Under the pieces are notes generated by a model that did no database searches, was not told the origin of the DNA, and was given only the letters and a program-made list of their open reading frames with translations. Shown piece by piece: positions 10,411 through 22,426 of a stretch of 64,000 bases of DNA (positions within the stretch are counted from its first letter, which is position 1; every line of letters begins with the position of its first letter). The stretch is from Scenedesmus sp. ARA3 (lineage: Eukaryota > Chlorophyta > Chlorophyceae > Sphaeropleales > Scenedesmaceae): the NCBI GenBank assembly GCA_004335835.1, contig RWJK01001640.1:49619-113618 (forward strand), written 5' to 3'. The translations under genes and the position numbers were made by a program.

Positions 10411-12535
10411 GAACTTCCAAATTGTACAAACTGTGATGAGGTTAGGGCAGCAGCACTGGTGATATGTCCTTCCGAATGATACCGGCAATGTGTTGCATTT
10501 GGTGGGTGCGTTTTGGTTCAGAGGAAGCAGATGGTTGTTATTATGAGGGTTGCAATTGCCCGCACACGGTGGTGATGCCAAAGCAACGGCACACCGTTGT
10601 TGCTGCTAGATAACGCCTGACAATTCGTTTGACGCAAAGTTGTGAGTTGTGTCGGGATGGGTGCAACTCAGGAGTTGCATCATGGTGGCGCTTGCGATTG
10701 CAGCACTGCAGTACTGGTTGCGGGTATGCTGATGGGCCATGCATTGATTTTCAGAGAGCAAAGAGGTAGACAATTGCAGCCGATGTGGCAGTTGCTGATA
10801 GATCAGCGTGAGCTCTGACCAGGTTTGCCACGTGCTGCAGCCTCAGGCTGCCAGGCTGGCATGCCAGGTGACTGGTGACCTGCTCAGCTGATGATTAGTG
10901 ATGACTCACCTTCATACTACCGCGCAACGTTTCCGAAAGCACCTGGTGACTTTATATGAATTGACATGGTGCAAATCGTGAGACTTGTGCTGGCGCACGC
11001 TGCGCGCGCGACCCCGGACATGATTGCTATTACGTTCTTGGCGTCTCTATTGCAGTAACGCGCACAGCAGCCTTAACCAGAATCAGAGCCAGGGGAAAAA
11101 GAAGTGTATAACTGTTTTATACTGTTAAAAGCGTGTCACCAAAGGCTTCCTTGTCGCTTTGGCGGGCGCCTCAGGGTTTATGTCCTGTGGACAAAGAATA
11201 CGGAATGCGCGTGGCCTCCTGAGAGGTCACTGCTTGTTTTTGTTTGATGTTTCAAGAGGCTTGAACGGGCTTTACTGCTGCAGCATGTCTGCCTGACAGC
11301 ACAGATCCCGATCTATACCAGGGTCAAAAGGCGCCACGTCTCCGAAAAGCTTTCTTGTGATTTCGTTCAACGTTTGGGTAACAATGCATGCTTCACGTTG
11401 AGGCGTGTCCGTAAAGGGCCTCTGGGAGTAGCAGTGACCCACGGAAATCAGGTGTTCTCGGTGTCCCTTGCAACTTTCGAATACCAAGTGCTTTCTTTAA
11501 TTTACAGCATCAGCAAAACTGGAAGTCTCTTTGGCTGTCGTCGAGGTGAGGGGCATTGGCATACTTCTCAGCTTGACAGAAGCCAGGGTGAACGGCCATT
11601 GAACATCACCAAGCAGAGCAGCGGCAGCCTCATCAAGTCCTCCTAGATTAATTGCTTGAGTTTCTTGCTGTCTGAATGCTTTGATGCACGACCAGCGCTG
11701 GGTGCTGGGGCTTCGACATAGCCTTGGGTGTTTCTTGATGGACGGTTCGCAGCAGCCTGCTCATACTTCTAAATGTTCTTTACAAAATGCTTAAACCAGT
11801 TTTCACCGCTCCGAACTCTCTCAGGACTTCGGAGAAGCTGCCGTGCCACACGCATGTGCTGCCTGCGTGGACCCGCAAGGCTGGGGGCCCGCACGTGATA
11901 TTCGGCCGCTGAAACTGTGACGACAAAAGCAATATATTTTGCAGTGTGCTGCCGTGACCGGATCGCAGCAATAGTGCTGCCGTTGGGATTGGTGCAGCTG
12001 TCAGGAACGGTCTCTACAGGGGCCTGCTGGTGAGCTTTCAGGGTGCTGCAAGCCAGATATGCTCTCTTTGAAAGCATCTGCAGCTGCCCTGTCTCTTTGT
12101 AGCTTGCAGCCAGGCTGCGTGTGCCGCCCAAGAACACACAATGCAGCCAGCCTGGGCGCTCATGCAGCGCTGGTGACCCATCAAGAGCAAGCAGCACGCA
12201 CACATGCAGCAGCAGCATGCATCCTAAAACACCCACCAACAACACATACAGTGCCTGCCAGCAGCACCAATGCTCAGCTGGGGAGGACAGGCATTGCCAC
12301 CCAGTGCCACCCCCACCAGCTGCATCCCAACATCAGTGTGTACAAGTGACTAGTGTCTGCAGTGCTGCAGTGTGCTTCAGCTGGTTTGGCGCACTCGCAG
12401 GTGCAGCGCTAAGCCTGGGACCTCAACACAACGCTGACTGTTTGCTCTTTTCTCTGCTGCTTTGTTTCATTAACTTGATCCTGCAGCTGCAGGCAGTGAG
12501 GGTGGCGAGAACCTGTCCAGGCATCACCACCAGCA
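10411..12535. other. intergenic region and presumed SBP promoter, no gene seen
   Basis: This region is poorer in CAG/CTG than its surroundings. Small open frames around 11270-11650 lack coding character. A TATA-like, AT-rich stretch (GTGTATAACTGTTTTATACT) lies near 11105. The final part, with several AG acceptor-like sites (for example CTGCAGCTGCAG at 12481), may be 5' untranslated sequence of the SBP gene. Confidence 0.4.
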
Positions 12536-12839
12536 ATGGAGGCTACAGCTGACAGCCAGGACATCCAAGGCATGGCAACAGCAGCGGCAGCAGCAGCAGC
12601 AGCAGCAGCAGCAGATGTGGCTCTCATCGGCAGCAGCAACGATAATGCTGGCAGCCAGCCAGCAGCAGCAGCTGCTGCAGCAGCAGCTGCAGCAGCTGCT
12701 GCCAAGCCTGCCATGCTCAGTGACAGCCCGGCAGCAGCAGCAGCATATATGATTGAGGCAGTGGACAAAGCACTTGCTGCTGCTGACCCAGCCTCTGCCA
12801 CCACAGCAGCAGCAGCAGCAGCAGATGCGGCTCCTGAGG

Positions 12840-12870
<31 letters not shown>

Positions 12871-14898
12871 TGACTCAGCTGCTTGTGCAGATGAGGAGGG
12901 CTCTGCAGCAGGGGATGATGCTGCAGGGGAGGAGCTTAGCGGCAGCGGCGCTGATGCAGCAGCTGACCAGGCAGAGCAAGCAGACCAAGAGATGGATGAG
13001 GAGGAAGCAGCAGCAGCAGCAGCTGATGGTGATGGTGATGGTGATGGTCCTGTTGTGCCCATGCACATCTGCATGGTAAGCAGTGCAGAGCGGTTTTGCG
13101 TGCTGCAGAACGACAGATAGTAACCACGGCATGCAACCGTTTAAAAAAGATCAACAATATGGGCTCAATTGTGAACATAGCAGGCTGCTTCTGCCTACCC
13201 TGCTTCTTCTCCAACATCTGTTACATAACAAGTTACATTTTATGTTACTTTCTGCAGGTTGACGGCTGCGACTGTGACCTGTCAGAGATGAAGCCCTACT
13301 TCCGCCGCAGCAAGGTGTGCCCCGGCCACCAGGCCGCTCCCTCAGTCACCCTGAACGGCGAGGAGTGCCGCTTCTGCCAGCAGTGCACACGCTGCCACCC
13401 TGTGGGAGAGTTTGATGGTACAAAGAGGTGAGGCGGGCTGCAGCAGTGTGGCAGCCATGATCAGGGTCTGCCATTTTGCTTTTTTATACATACTGTTTAG
13501 TCTGTGCACAATTAGTATCCAAGTAGTACTCGAAAGGCCTGCCACCTGTCGCAGCAAGTGGTGAGGCGGGCTGCAGCAGTGCCGCAGGCATGACTGTTTG
13601 TTGCACAGTATATGATTGTGATGGTGTTGCAGAGCGGGTCCTGCATGTCACACTGGCATCTGTCAACGCCTGTGGCATTGTGTCCTGTGACAGTTGCGCA
13701 TCCTGTACGCACCTGCTGCATGTGTCCCCTGCACAAGCGTCATCTCAGTCCATACAAACCGAACCAAAAGGTACAACATATTCACTGCAACCTTGCCTGC
13801 ACATTCACTGAGTCTGCTGCTTTTGCCCTGCCGCCTGCTCCCTTGTGACATGTAACATGTTACATAACACAGGAGCTGCCGCAGCCAGCTGCTGCACCAC
13901 AACAAGTCCCGGAAGCACAGGCGGCGCTGCACCCCAGGAAGCTTCTACAGCAGCAAGAGGCCCCGCTCCAACGGCGTCGCAAAGAAGAAGGCAGCAGCAG
14001 CAGCCGCAGCTGCCAAGGACCCCGCAGCAGCAGCAGCCAAGGCAGCAGCAGCAGCAGCCCGCAAGGCTGCATCAGTAGCAGCTGCGGCTGCTGCTGCGCA
14101 GGCGCGGCGGGCTGCTGCTGCGGCGGCGGCTGCTGCAGCAGCTGCTGCCGCCACACCCAGCAGCAACATGGTGCCTGCTGCAACTGCTCAGTCGAGTCAC
14201 TCAGCTGATGTTTGGAGCGTGCTAGGATCGGGCCCCAACAATATGCCAGGGGCAGCAGCAGCAGTAGCAGCCGCAGCAGCAGGGCCTGGCCTACCGCACG
14301 TGAGCGGCAGCAGCAGCATGGCCCGGCTGTCTGCCACTGGCAGCAGCAGCATGAGCAGGCGCATTGCGCTGCTGCTGAAGCAGCAGCAGCAGGAGGCGGC
14401 AGCTCTGGGGCTGCCAACAAGCAGCCACATGATGCAGCAGCAGCACAGCCAGCAGCAGCAGCAGCAGTACATGGCACAGCAGATGATGCAGATGCCTGTG
14501 TGTGACAGCTCAGCAGCAGCAGCAGCAAATGGTGGCCTGCATGCGCCTCATTTCTCTCTGCTAGACAGTCACCTGCAGCACCCTGGTAGCTTTCCACAGC
14601 TGAGTCTGGCAGGGCTTGAGCCCCACATGCAGAACCTTGAGGGTTTTGCAGCCCCTCCGTCTGGGGTTTGGGGTTCTGTGCGGCCAGTGCAGGCTACAGC
14701 CGGAGGTTTAGGGGTCGGCAGTGCCGCGGGCGGTGCGGCAATGCACAACATGAAGACCGAAGATGAGTTTGGGCCTGCAAGCAGCTGCTGCAGCTCCCGG
14801 GGATCCCCTAACATGGCGCCACTCGGATTTGTGACAGCAGGTGGTAGGGCCATCACCACCCAGCAGCAGCAGCAACTGCTGCACCAGCAGGCAATGCC

Positions 14899-14930
<32 letters not shown>

Positions 14931-14932
14931 TG

Positions 14933-14989
<57 letters not shown>

Positions 14990-15032
14990 TTTGGCATGCA
15001 ACAGCAGGGACAGCCACAGGATGCATCCATGA

Positions 15033-15065
<33 letters not shown>

Positions 15066-16468
15066 TGGCCCCAGCGCCGCAGAATGTGGTCCAGGCAAAC
15101 TGGGTCCAGCAGCAGCAGCAGCCAGAGCATCATGAGGCCAGGTGGGAAGCAATGCAGCGGGAGCATGCTCAGCAGCAACAGCAGCAGCAGCAGCTGTACG
15201 AGCAGCTCAGCCAGAAGCTGGTCGATTCACACCAGCAGCAGCAGCAGCAGCAGCTGAGGGGCGTGCCATGCCCTGCTGCTGTTGCTGCATCAGGCAGCTT
15301 CAGTGCTGCCAGTACAGGAGCTGCAAATGAGCAGTACAGTGAATGGCAGAGCCTTCTGATGGCCCAGCAGCAGCAGCAGCAGCAGCACGGCCAGCTGCCG
15401 CATTCTCTGCTTCTTGACAGCATGACAAGCTATGAGAGCTGCTATGAGACGTGGGGATCCCAGCAGCAGCAGGCGGCGGCAGCAGCAGCAGCAGCAGCCA
15501 AGGCGCAGCCTGTTATGGGTGGCAGTGCGCGTGCTACTGCCCGGCCGGCAGCAGCCTATCACACACACCGCCTGCAGCAGCAGCAGCATGTGAAGCCGTT
15601 AGGCGTCATGGCAGGTGGTGTGTCTGCTGTGTCTGGCAGGTCTCTGCAGCAGAAGCGTGCGCTGCTTAACCCAGAGATCCAAGCCCACATCCTGCAGCAG
15701 CAGATGCTGCAGAACCAGGCTCAGATCCTGCAGCAGCAGCAGCAGCAGCAGTCCAGCCCAGACATGTCAGCTGGCAGCAGCTGCGCGGCTACTCGGATGC
15801 GCCCCCAAGACGGCCTCACTGCAGCTTCGGGCCTTTCCCAGGGACTCTCGCCAGCTGTCACATACAGCAACGTTGCTGCAGCAGCAGCTGGCACACCCCT
15901 GGGGGTCACTGTCGCACCCTTCAGGGCTACCACGCCCGGCAGCCAGCAGCAGCAGCAGCAGCAGCAATTCAATCTAGCGCCGGCTGAGATTGTGCTGGAT
16001 GTGGAGTCATACAGTCAGAGCTGGGATATTCACCAGCAGCAGCAGCAGGGGATGGGCAGTCAGGGGCAGCATATGCTAGGCCATGCTGCTGCTGCTGGCA
16101 TGCCCAGACGCTCTCCTGACGGCGCACCCTCAGCGGCAGCAGCAGCAGGGTTTGAGCGTCAGGCGTCACTCAACCCCCACCATGCAGGACCCATCAGCAG
16201 CAGCATGCACCCCAGCGGCCTGCAATGCATGCCTGCTGCTGCTGCTGCCGTGGCGGCGTCCTCTGCAGTGCTGCAGGCGCAGCGGGGCAGCATCCTGATG
16301 GGTGCTGCTGCTGCTGTTGCTCCGAGTGATCTGCCAGGGCTCGCTGCTTTGGTCAGTAACCTTGCTGATTCAGATGGTGAGGATGGTTGGCTGCTAGAGG
16401 CTTGCCGTTCACCAGGCAAAGGCGAAGGCTGCGAAGGGCTTATGGAGCCCCTGGTAGACCTGTTTTAG
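12536..16468 (+). CDS. SBP-box transcription factor with poly-Ala and poly-Gln regions
   Basis: Exons 12536-13075, 13258-13427 and 13873-16468 (TAG) encode 1101 residues. The SBP domain (about 179-256) is split by both introns. Zinc finger 1 is Cys179, Cys184, Cys201, His204; finger 2 is Cys220, Cys223, His227, Cys239. The family hallmark RFCQQC (218-223) is present. A basic run, KR...NKSRKHRRR (236-255), overlaps finger 2 as the usual nuclear signal. SBP proteins are plant and algal nuclear factors that bind sites with a GTAC core. The N-terminal 170 residues are poly-Ala with acidic patches. The ~840 residues after the DNA-binding domain are dominated by poly-Gln, poly-Ala and Ser, as in activation domains. 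No ankyrin repeats are seen, so it does not look like the copper regulator CRR1. The first ATG of the open frame was chosen; a shorter start at 12572 is possible. Confidence 0.93.
13428..13600 (+). repeat. 133-bp duplication at the SBP exon 2 donor
   Basis: The donor-side sequence GTGAGGCGGGCTGCAGCAGT starts at 13428 (the real donor) and again at 13561, each time after coding-like or pseudo-exonic bases. It is another duplication covering an exon-intron edge. Confidence 0.8.
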
Positions 16469-18537
16469 GTCTTTGGGTGGTGTTATATGACATGTTATTT
16501 TGGGTGTTATGTGCTGAAGATAACATAGGCGGCGGCAGGGGCGCGGCTGGCTGTTGCAAGTCAAGCCTGGGAGGCTGGTGGCTGCCTCTGCTGCTGTATG
16601 TGTGGTGTGGCGTTATGTTTGATTGTTGTGCGGATGCACACCCAAGGTATCCAAGCCTTGGGATTTAATCTGTGCGTTGCTTGGCGGAGTCATTTGAAGC
16701 AGCAGCGGCACATGCGTGGAGGATCTAATGAGGGCTCGCTGTGCTTCTGTTGAGCTTGGGTATGTGCAGTGAGTTGCTGCACTGACTGTGTGTGGAGTTC
16801 AACTGCAGTTGAGCACCTGACTCTGACTTTGGGTGTACTGGATTGGTCAGAAGGCCTGCTTCTTGCAGGTCTCAACTGCCCTGCATCTGTGTGCAAGGCT
16901 GTAGGTCTGAACAACAGGACATGTGCATGTGTGCTGTTTGTCACATCTGAAGCAGCTGCTATTTGCTGCTGCTCGGCTTATGTATCGACAGTTGTGTTGT
17001 TTCTGGCGCTTGGACGGCAACTGCTGACACTGACAGGTTTTGCGCTTTTTTGTCACATGACGTGTATGTATTCTGTGCATCTGCAGCTTGGCAGCAGCAC
17101 GCGCTGTGCATGTGTCTTTGTGTTTATTCGACACAGCTGTGCTTGCTGCTGCTGGCCAGACATACAACTTGTGATCTGCCTCGCTAGCTGGCTGGCTGGC
17201 TGGCTGGCTGACATGCGACATGTGACATGTGACAAGTGACTGTTTGTATGCTTGACATGCCCTGATCACGCAGGCTGCATGTTCACATGATGGAGGCACG
17301 TGCAGGCATGCACGCTGCGAGCCACAACACGCACTTGACATGCATCTCACCAACCTACAGTGCTGTACCTTGTTACACGTTACAAACAGTTGTCATGTGC
17401 CATGTGTTGACTGACGCGCATGCTCTTGGTGTCTTGGTGTGGCTGTGTATGGTGTATGCACAGCCAACAGACAGCATGCACACTGGGTCGCACAGAAGCG
17501 CATTCTGCCGTACAAGTGCCGCAGGTACTACAGCTGCTGCCTTTGCCTGCAAGGGGCAGCAGCATCATTCAATGCAGCGCCTCTGCTGCTGTTGCAGGGG
17601 CTCTGATCATAGCACTTGCATTTGAGTGCTGCAGTGCATTCAGAGGCTTTGAAAGGCTTGAGGCTGCAGCACTGCCCGCTTGGGTATGTTTTTTGTTGCA
17701 GCACTGGCTGCATGTGCGTGCATGTGTGCTGCAGTACTAACTGCGGCGTATGCACGCTGCCATAGTAGCTGCCTGCGCAGCTGCCTGCAGGCAGGCAATT
17801 GCATCCGCAGCTTGATGCTTCAGGGTTTGATTGTGTCCCGGGCTGCACCATGTTCGAGAAGGTTGTGATGTTTCATGCTTAGGTTGTGGCTGCTGGTGCT
17901 GGACGCATGGCGTGTGGTTTGCGTCAGCATATTGCGCTGCGTGGCAGTAGCAGAGCAGCTGCACATGTGCTAGCATGCACATTGAAGGAGGCTTTGGTGG
18001 ATGTATGATGTGCAGGTTGCTACAGTTGCAAATGGCCGACAACACAGATTGAACCTGCTGGAAGTTCTGTCGTTGTTTGCTGCGGCTGTGGCGTGCGTTG
18101 TTCTTTGTGATTTTTTAGGGTCTGGAGCACTCGCAGGCGGTGTTGCGAGGCGCAGGCACTGACTGGTGCAGTCACAGCAGTGCTACGGAGGTATAGAACA
18201 GCAAGCACATGGGTGCAAAGCTGCCGGTTACTGCTGTGGAAGTGTGCTTTGAGCCGGGCTTCTTGTTGCTGTAGCGCCCGTGTGCTACAGCCGACAGGCC
18301 AAGGCTGAGGAGGCTACAGCTGTGCTGCTGCAGCGGTTATTGTGTACAGCGCTCTTTGTCTTCTCCTCTTGTCTTTTCCGACAATCTCTCTCTCTCACGC
18401 TCTTGTTTCAGGAAGTCTGGCCTCTTGGGGCCTCTCAATGCGCGGTGCTGTGGCTGCTGCATGCACAGCTGCATCGTTTTGGACTGGGTGTGTTGCAGAT
18501 GACTGCAGCATTGCCGGGAGTACGGTACATTCAGTGT

Positions 18538-18600
18538 ATTACATTAGTACGGCTGTCAGGGACTGCGATTACATTAGTACGGGTTTCGGGGACTGCAATT
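18538..18600 (+). repeat. 30-bp tandem pair
   Basis: ATTACATTAGTACGG followed by a variable 15 bp ending GGGACTGC occurs twice, 30 bp apart, at 18541 and 18571. Confidence 0.8.
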
Positions 18601-18825
18601 ACAGCATCACGTGCAGCGTCTCTTTGTTTTGATGCTGCACAGAGTGCTGCTGGCACTGGATGCGTTACATGCATCTGGGTAGGAAGAAGTCCTGCCGGGA
18701 AGTTCATGCTGTGAAGTTTGCTCATGTTGCAGCAAGATGTAGGCCAGCACGGCGTGGGACTACAATCATGGCCAATGCACATAGCATTGCATGCCCCACG
18801 GGTCACGTGCAAAGTGCCGTGTATG

Positions 18826-18866
18826 ACATGTTATAATGTGTTATGACATGTTATGACATGTTACAT
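18826..18866. repeat. TGTTATGACA-type short repeats
   Basis: A run of GACATGTTATAATGTGTTAT, then GACATGTTAT and GACATGTTAC. Related ACATGTTACATAACA elements lie in SBP introns 1 and 2 (13220-13246 and 13851-13870). Their spacing and partial palindromy suggest a dispersed simple element. Confidence 0.6.
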
Positions 18867-21800
18867 GGGTGGAGGTGTGTGCAGGAATGACGCCAAGCAC
18901 ATTGTGCCATTGTGAGTGGGTGAGAGAGTGAGGTTGTACCACACACAGAGGGAGATGAGTGTGGTGCTTGCACCATTGGTCAATGTGTTATGGCTCATGC
19001 GTTACACTGTTACATATGACACACGGGCTCCCTGACATAGGAAAGCCGTTGTTTGTGGAGCTGGAGTGTGCGCAGCAGCAGTTTGATGCCGAGCAACTGC
19101 ATGGCACTGAATCGCAGTGGCATTGCTACAACCTCGCTGCGCCAAGCTGCTGCTGCTCCTGCTGCTGTGTTTAGCAAGTGCAGCATCTCCGCTGTGTTGC
19201 CTAGCTGCGACACAGCTGCGCCTGCTACCCATCACACACAACCTGCAGACAATTAGTGGGTTGCTGTGGAGCCTGACAGTACTTGCTGCCACAGTCTTAA
19301 CATGCTGGGCAGAAAGCATGCTGTCCTAATGTGCATGCAGCGCACCACGAACAGTATGCTGTGGTGTGGCGTGTCCACTGCAATGCACAGTAGGCCTGTG
19401 TGCTATGTGTTGTGTGCTGTGTGTGCAGAGCTTCCGCTCAGCCACAGACCATGAACCCTAACGCCAACAGTGCAATGGTTGACTGAGATCTGGTGGATGC
19501 CTGGTGTGCAAAAAGTGCCTCCTGTTGCTATGCATGCACCCCTGGGGTCAGTGGTTAGTAATCTTGACATCACATGTTGCACGTAGCACGCGTCTGTCAT
19601 CTTTTACTTGCATTGTAAAGCAAGGGCTTCATGCTGCTGTCTAATGTTGAAGCAGCTTGTCCCTGCTTTGCTGCTACCTCTTTCTTCCCAGGCACAGCGC
19701 AGCAGATTTGGTGCTGTGCTGCTGCAATCTCTATCGTCTATGGTTGTGTTGATGCTCCCTCCAGGCTCCTCTGCCGACTGTTCTTGGCTAATATCAGGGT
19801 TCGTTAAACAGAGCATTGTGGGGCGCGGGCTCAACAGGTGTCACGTGATGCTGATACTGCGCACTGTTACTAACATGCTGGATGCACCGCATCAGGTCTG
19901 GGGTTTATCCCTCAGGCCTGTGAGGTTTTGGCACCTGTCAGCTCACAGGGTATAAGGTGCAGCAAGCGGTGTTGTGTGTGTCAGCACATAACGCTGATGC
20001 AGAGTGACAGCACCTTGTTGGATTGAGGGACGCAATCAACAGATGCTGCTGCTGCTTGGCTGGTGCATGATGTGCCGTCTTTCAACTAGAACTTGAAGGG
20101 TCAGCTGCTGCTTCTGCCAGGTGTTTGGCTGAGGTGGCTTCTCCATTTGTGCTGTGTGTGCTACAGCGCTCGATTGTGTGCTGCAGACATCACCCAGCAA
20201 GTGTAGTGCATGTCTGGCACACATGTTGCTGATAGAACCCTTTCTGCATTTAGAGTGTGTCCACTGATTTTCTTGACATGAATAGACCGGCCAGATCATG
20301 CACCTGCCAGAGATCTGCTGCCAGATAGACATGCTGTGTTTAGCAAGGGCCTTTAGTAAGGGGTTAGAAGCATTATGCGCCACAGTGTCGTGGCTTGATA
20401 GTATGTATGCGTGCTCTGGGAGCTGCCCTCTACAAAATGGGAGTAGCAAATGTGCCGGCCGCTGTTTTGGGGCGTGCTGCTGTAGCCACACGCTAGTGTG
20501 CCAGCAGGCGCCTGTACATGCCGGACAATCAGCAGGTGATGTTGCACGCTCAAATGATGTTCCCTGTGAATGATACCGCTTTGAATGCACCACATGCCCA
20601 GTAGCCTGGCTGTGTTATCCAGGCATGTGTAGACTGGATGCAGCGGCCCCTTGGCCGGGCAGCAAAACACCCAGCAAACCTTGGACAGGGTTGTTTGCAG
20701 CAGAAGATGACGCGTATACCTCTTTTGCAGATCGTGTACGTTGCTGTTTTGTTCTGCCTGGGCTGTTTGACGCTGCCAGGTGCCGCCTGCTTTCGTGCAC
20801 TTTGGCACCTGTGCTTACAAGGGGCGCATGCATAATAGCCACACATGCACTCATGTGCCCGGCTGCGCCTTGTATAATATGACACAGAAAAGTGCAAAGG
20901 CATGCCGTGACTATTGCACGCAGTGTTACCTTTGACTGTTAGTACCTGGGACAGCTCATAGCATGGCCTCATTCACGCGTTTATTACTCCTTCGCAAACC
21001 CAGGCAGCGGCTGTTGCTGCATGGTCATTGCTGCACATGCCATGCCCAGCAAACAGCGTTGCAAGCCGCGTCCGGGCCAGTCATTTCTTCAGACCATTTC
21101 TTGGGATGGGGAAAGGCCTGTGTGCCAGTGTGGCTGCTTGCTGTGGCACTGAGTATTTGCTCGCCCATGCTTCCTGGCTTCATGTGGGGCCTCTAGCAGA
21201 CACTGTTTTCACCGTGTGGGGCTGACATGACGTTGTGACAGTTACTACTTTGTGTGTGCATTACTTGTGTGTGTGATGTGTATGTCTACTACAGCGACTG
21301 ACATAGCACTATAAAGTGTCTGGGGTTGCATTGCCAAAGCAAAGAAGAGACAGCGCACCCCTGGCATACTATGGGTGTTGACATGGTGCTGTGTTGCTTT
21401 GTCAGCTGATGGTGCTATGCATGCACAGACTCACTCACTCAGCATGTGACTTGGCCGCTGCCAGGGCAGTGCATGGGGAGGTGTCAGTGTGGCATTTTGG
21501 CGCGTAAGCAGACATGCAGGGTTCCAGCAGCAGCGGCAGCAGCAGCTAGTGCTAGATGCTGTTGTAGCAGCTGCTGTGACGTATGCATTCCATGCAGTCC
21601 CTTGCCATGTCACGCACCCTGTCAGGTTATTTTGTGGCCTGCACATGAGTGCTGACCACAATAACTATTCTTTTGCCAGCCTGGCTGCAGGCTGGCAACG
21701 TCTGCGGGAGCACAGATCAACTAGCAGTTGGCCAAAAGGCGGCCGTTGGTTGGTGTTGTGTGCGGTGTGGGTGTTGTCAGTTGCTGCGGGTGTATCGCCC

Positions 21801-22426
21801 GCCCTCACAGCAACATGATTGTGTAGTTTGCATGCTAGCGTGGGACAGTCGGTGGTGCGTTTGGGGTAGTCTGTGGGTGCATTTCTTTTGGTGGGGCCCT
21901 AGCTATAAGCAAGCAGCAGCAGTGCATGGTCTGGCCTAGCTAATATGTAACAATATCACTACGAAGGTTGCATGTCGAGGCATAGCCGCATTCACTTCGT
22001 ACCACGCATAACGGGAACTGCCAGTCATCCGAGTGTGCTAACAAACATGTTACTGAGATGGCGACCACCGTCCTCGCCAAGATCAACATGAGACCATGCG
22101 GCATGGTCCATGCCCAGTTGGCAGCAGCTGCGTTAAGTGATGCACGTGCAAGTGCAACGTGCAGTGCACTGCGTGCAGCTCACAGCAAGGCCACAGTACT
22201 GCCCAACACTGTGCAGTGCGCTGCATACAGTGGGGCCGCATCAGCTGAGCCACAAGACGTTGGCCACAGAATTTCCAAAGGCAGCAAAGCCACATCAATG
22301 CAGGGCGACAGTAGGCTAGCCAGAAGCAACAACTAAGGCTCTGTAGGACACAGTGAAGTTCAATCTTGGCAGGTGTCCAGGTGGGAGCGGTGCATAGCTC
22401 AATGCCAAACCCTCAGCTGACGCTCT

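Larger units (their letters stand above)
16469..22426. other. ~6 kb without a recognisable gene
   Basis: Open frames reach up to 185 codons (minus strand near 20036-20593) but show no domain, no consistent splice structure and a Cys/His/Trp-rich composition typical of noncoding frames. Contents include a (CTGG)n run at 17187-17211 followed by GACATGTGACATGTGACAAG, a 30-bp tandem pair at 18538-18600, and a TGTTATGACA-type repeat at 18826-18866. A first TGTAA occurs near 19614. A small plus-strand frame at 22058-22336 has a presequence-like composition but no continuation. Part of this may be a long SBP 3' UTR. Confidence 0.4.

Noticed and set aside
12409..13074. 221-codon minus-strand frame rich in Ala and Ser opposite SBP exon 1
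   Set aside because: It is the complement of CAG/GCA repeats. Any frame through such repeats stays open, and the plus strand has the SBP domain and splice sites.
14168..16468. ATG at 14168 as the start of a separate Gln-rich gene
   Set aside because: The frame continues upstream through exon 3 into the second half of the SBP domain.
20036..20593. 185-codon minus-strand frame
   Set aside because: High Cys, His, Trp and Met content, no similarity I recognise and no splice context.
22058..22336. Plus-strand 92-codon frame with presequence-like composition
   Set aside because: Ends without a donor leading to a further exon and overlaps nothing recognisable; too weak to call.
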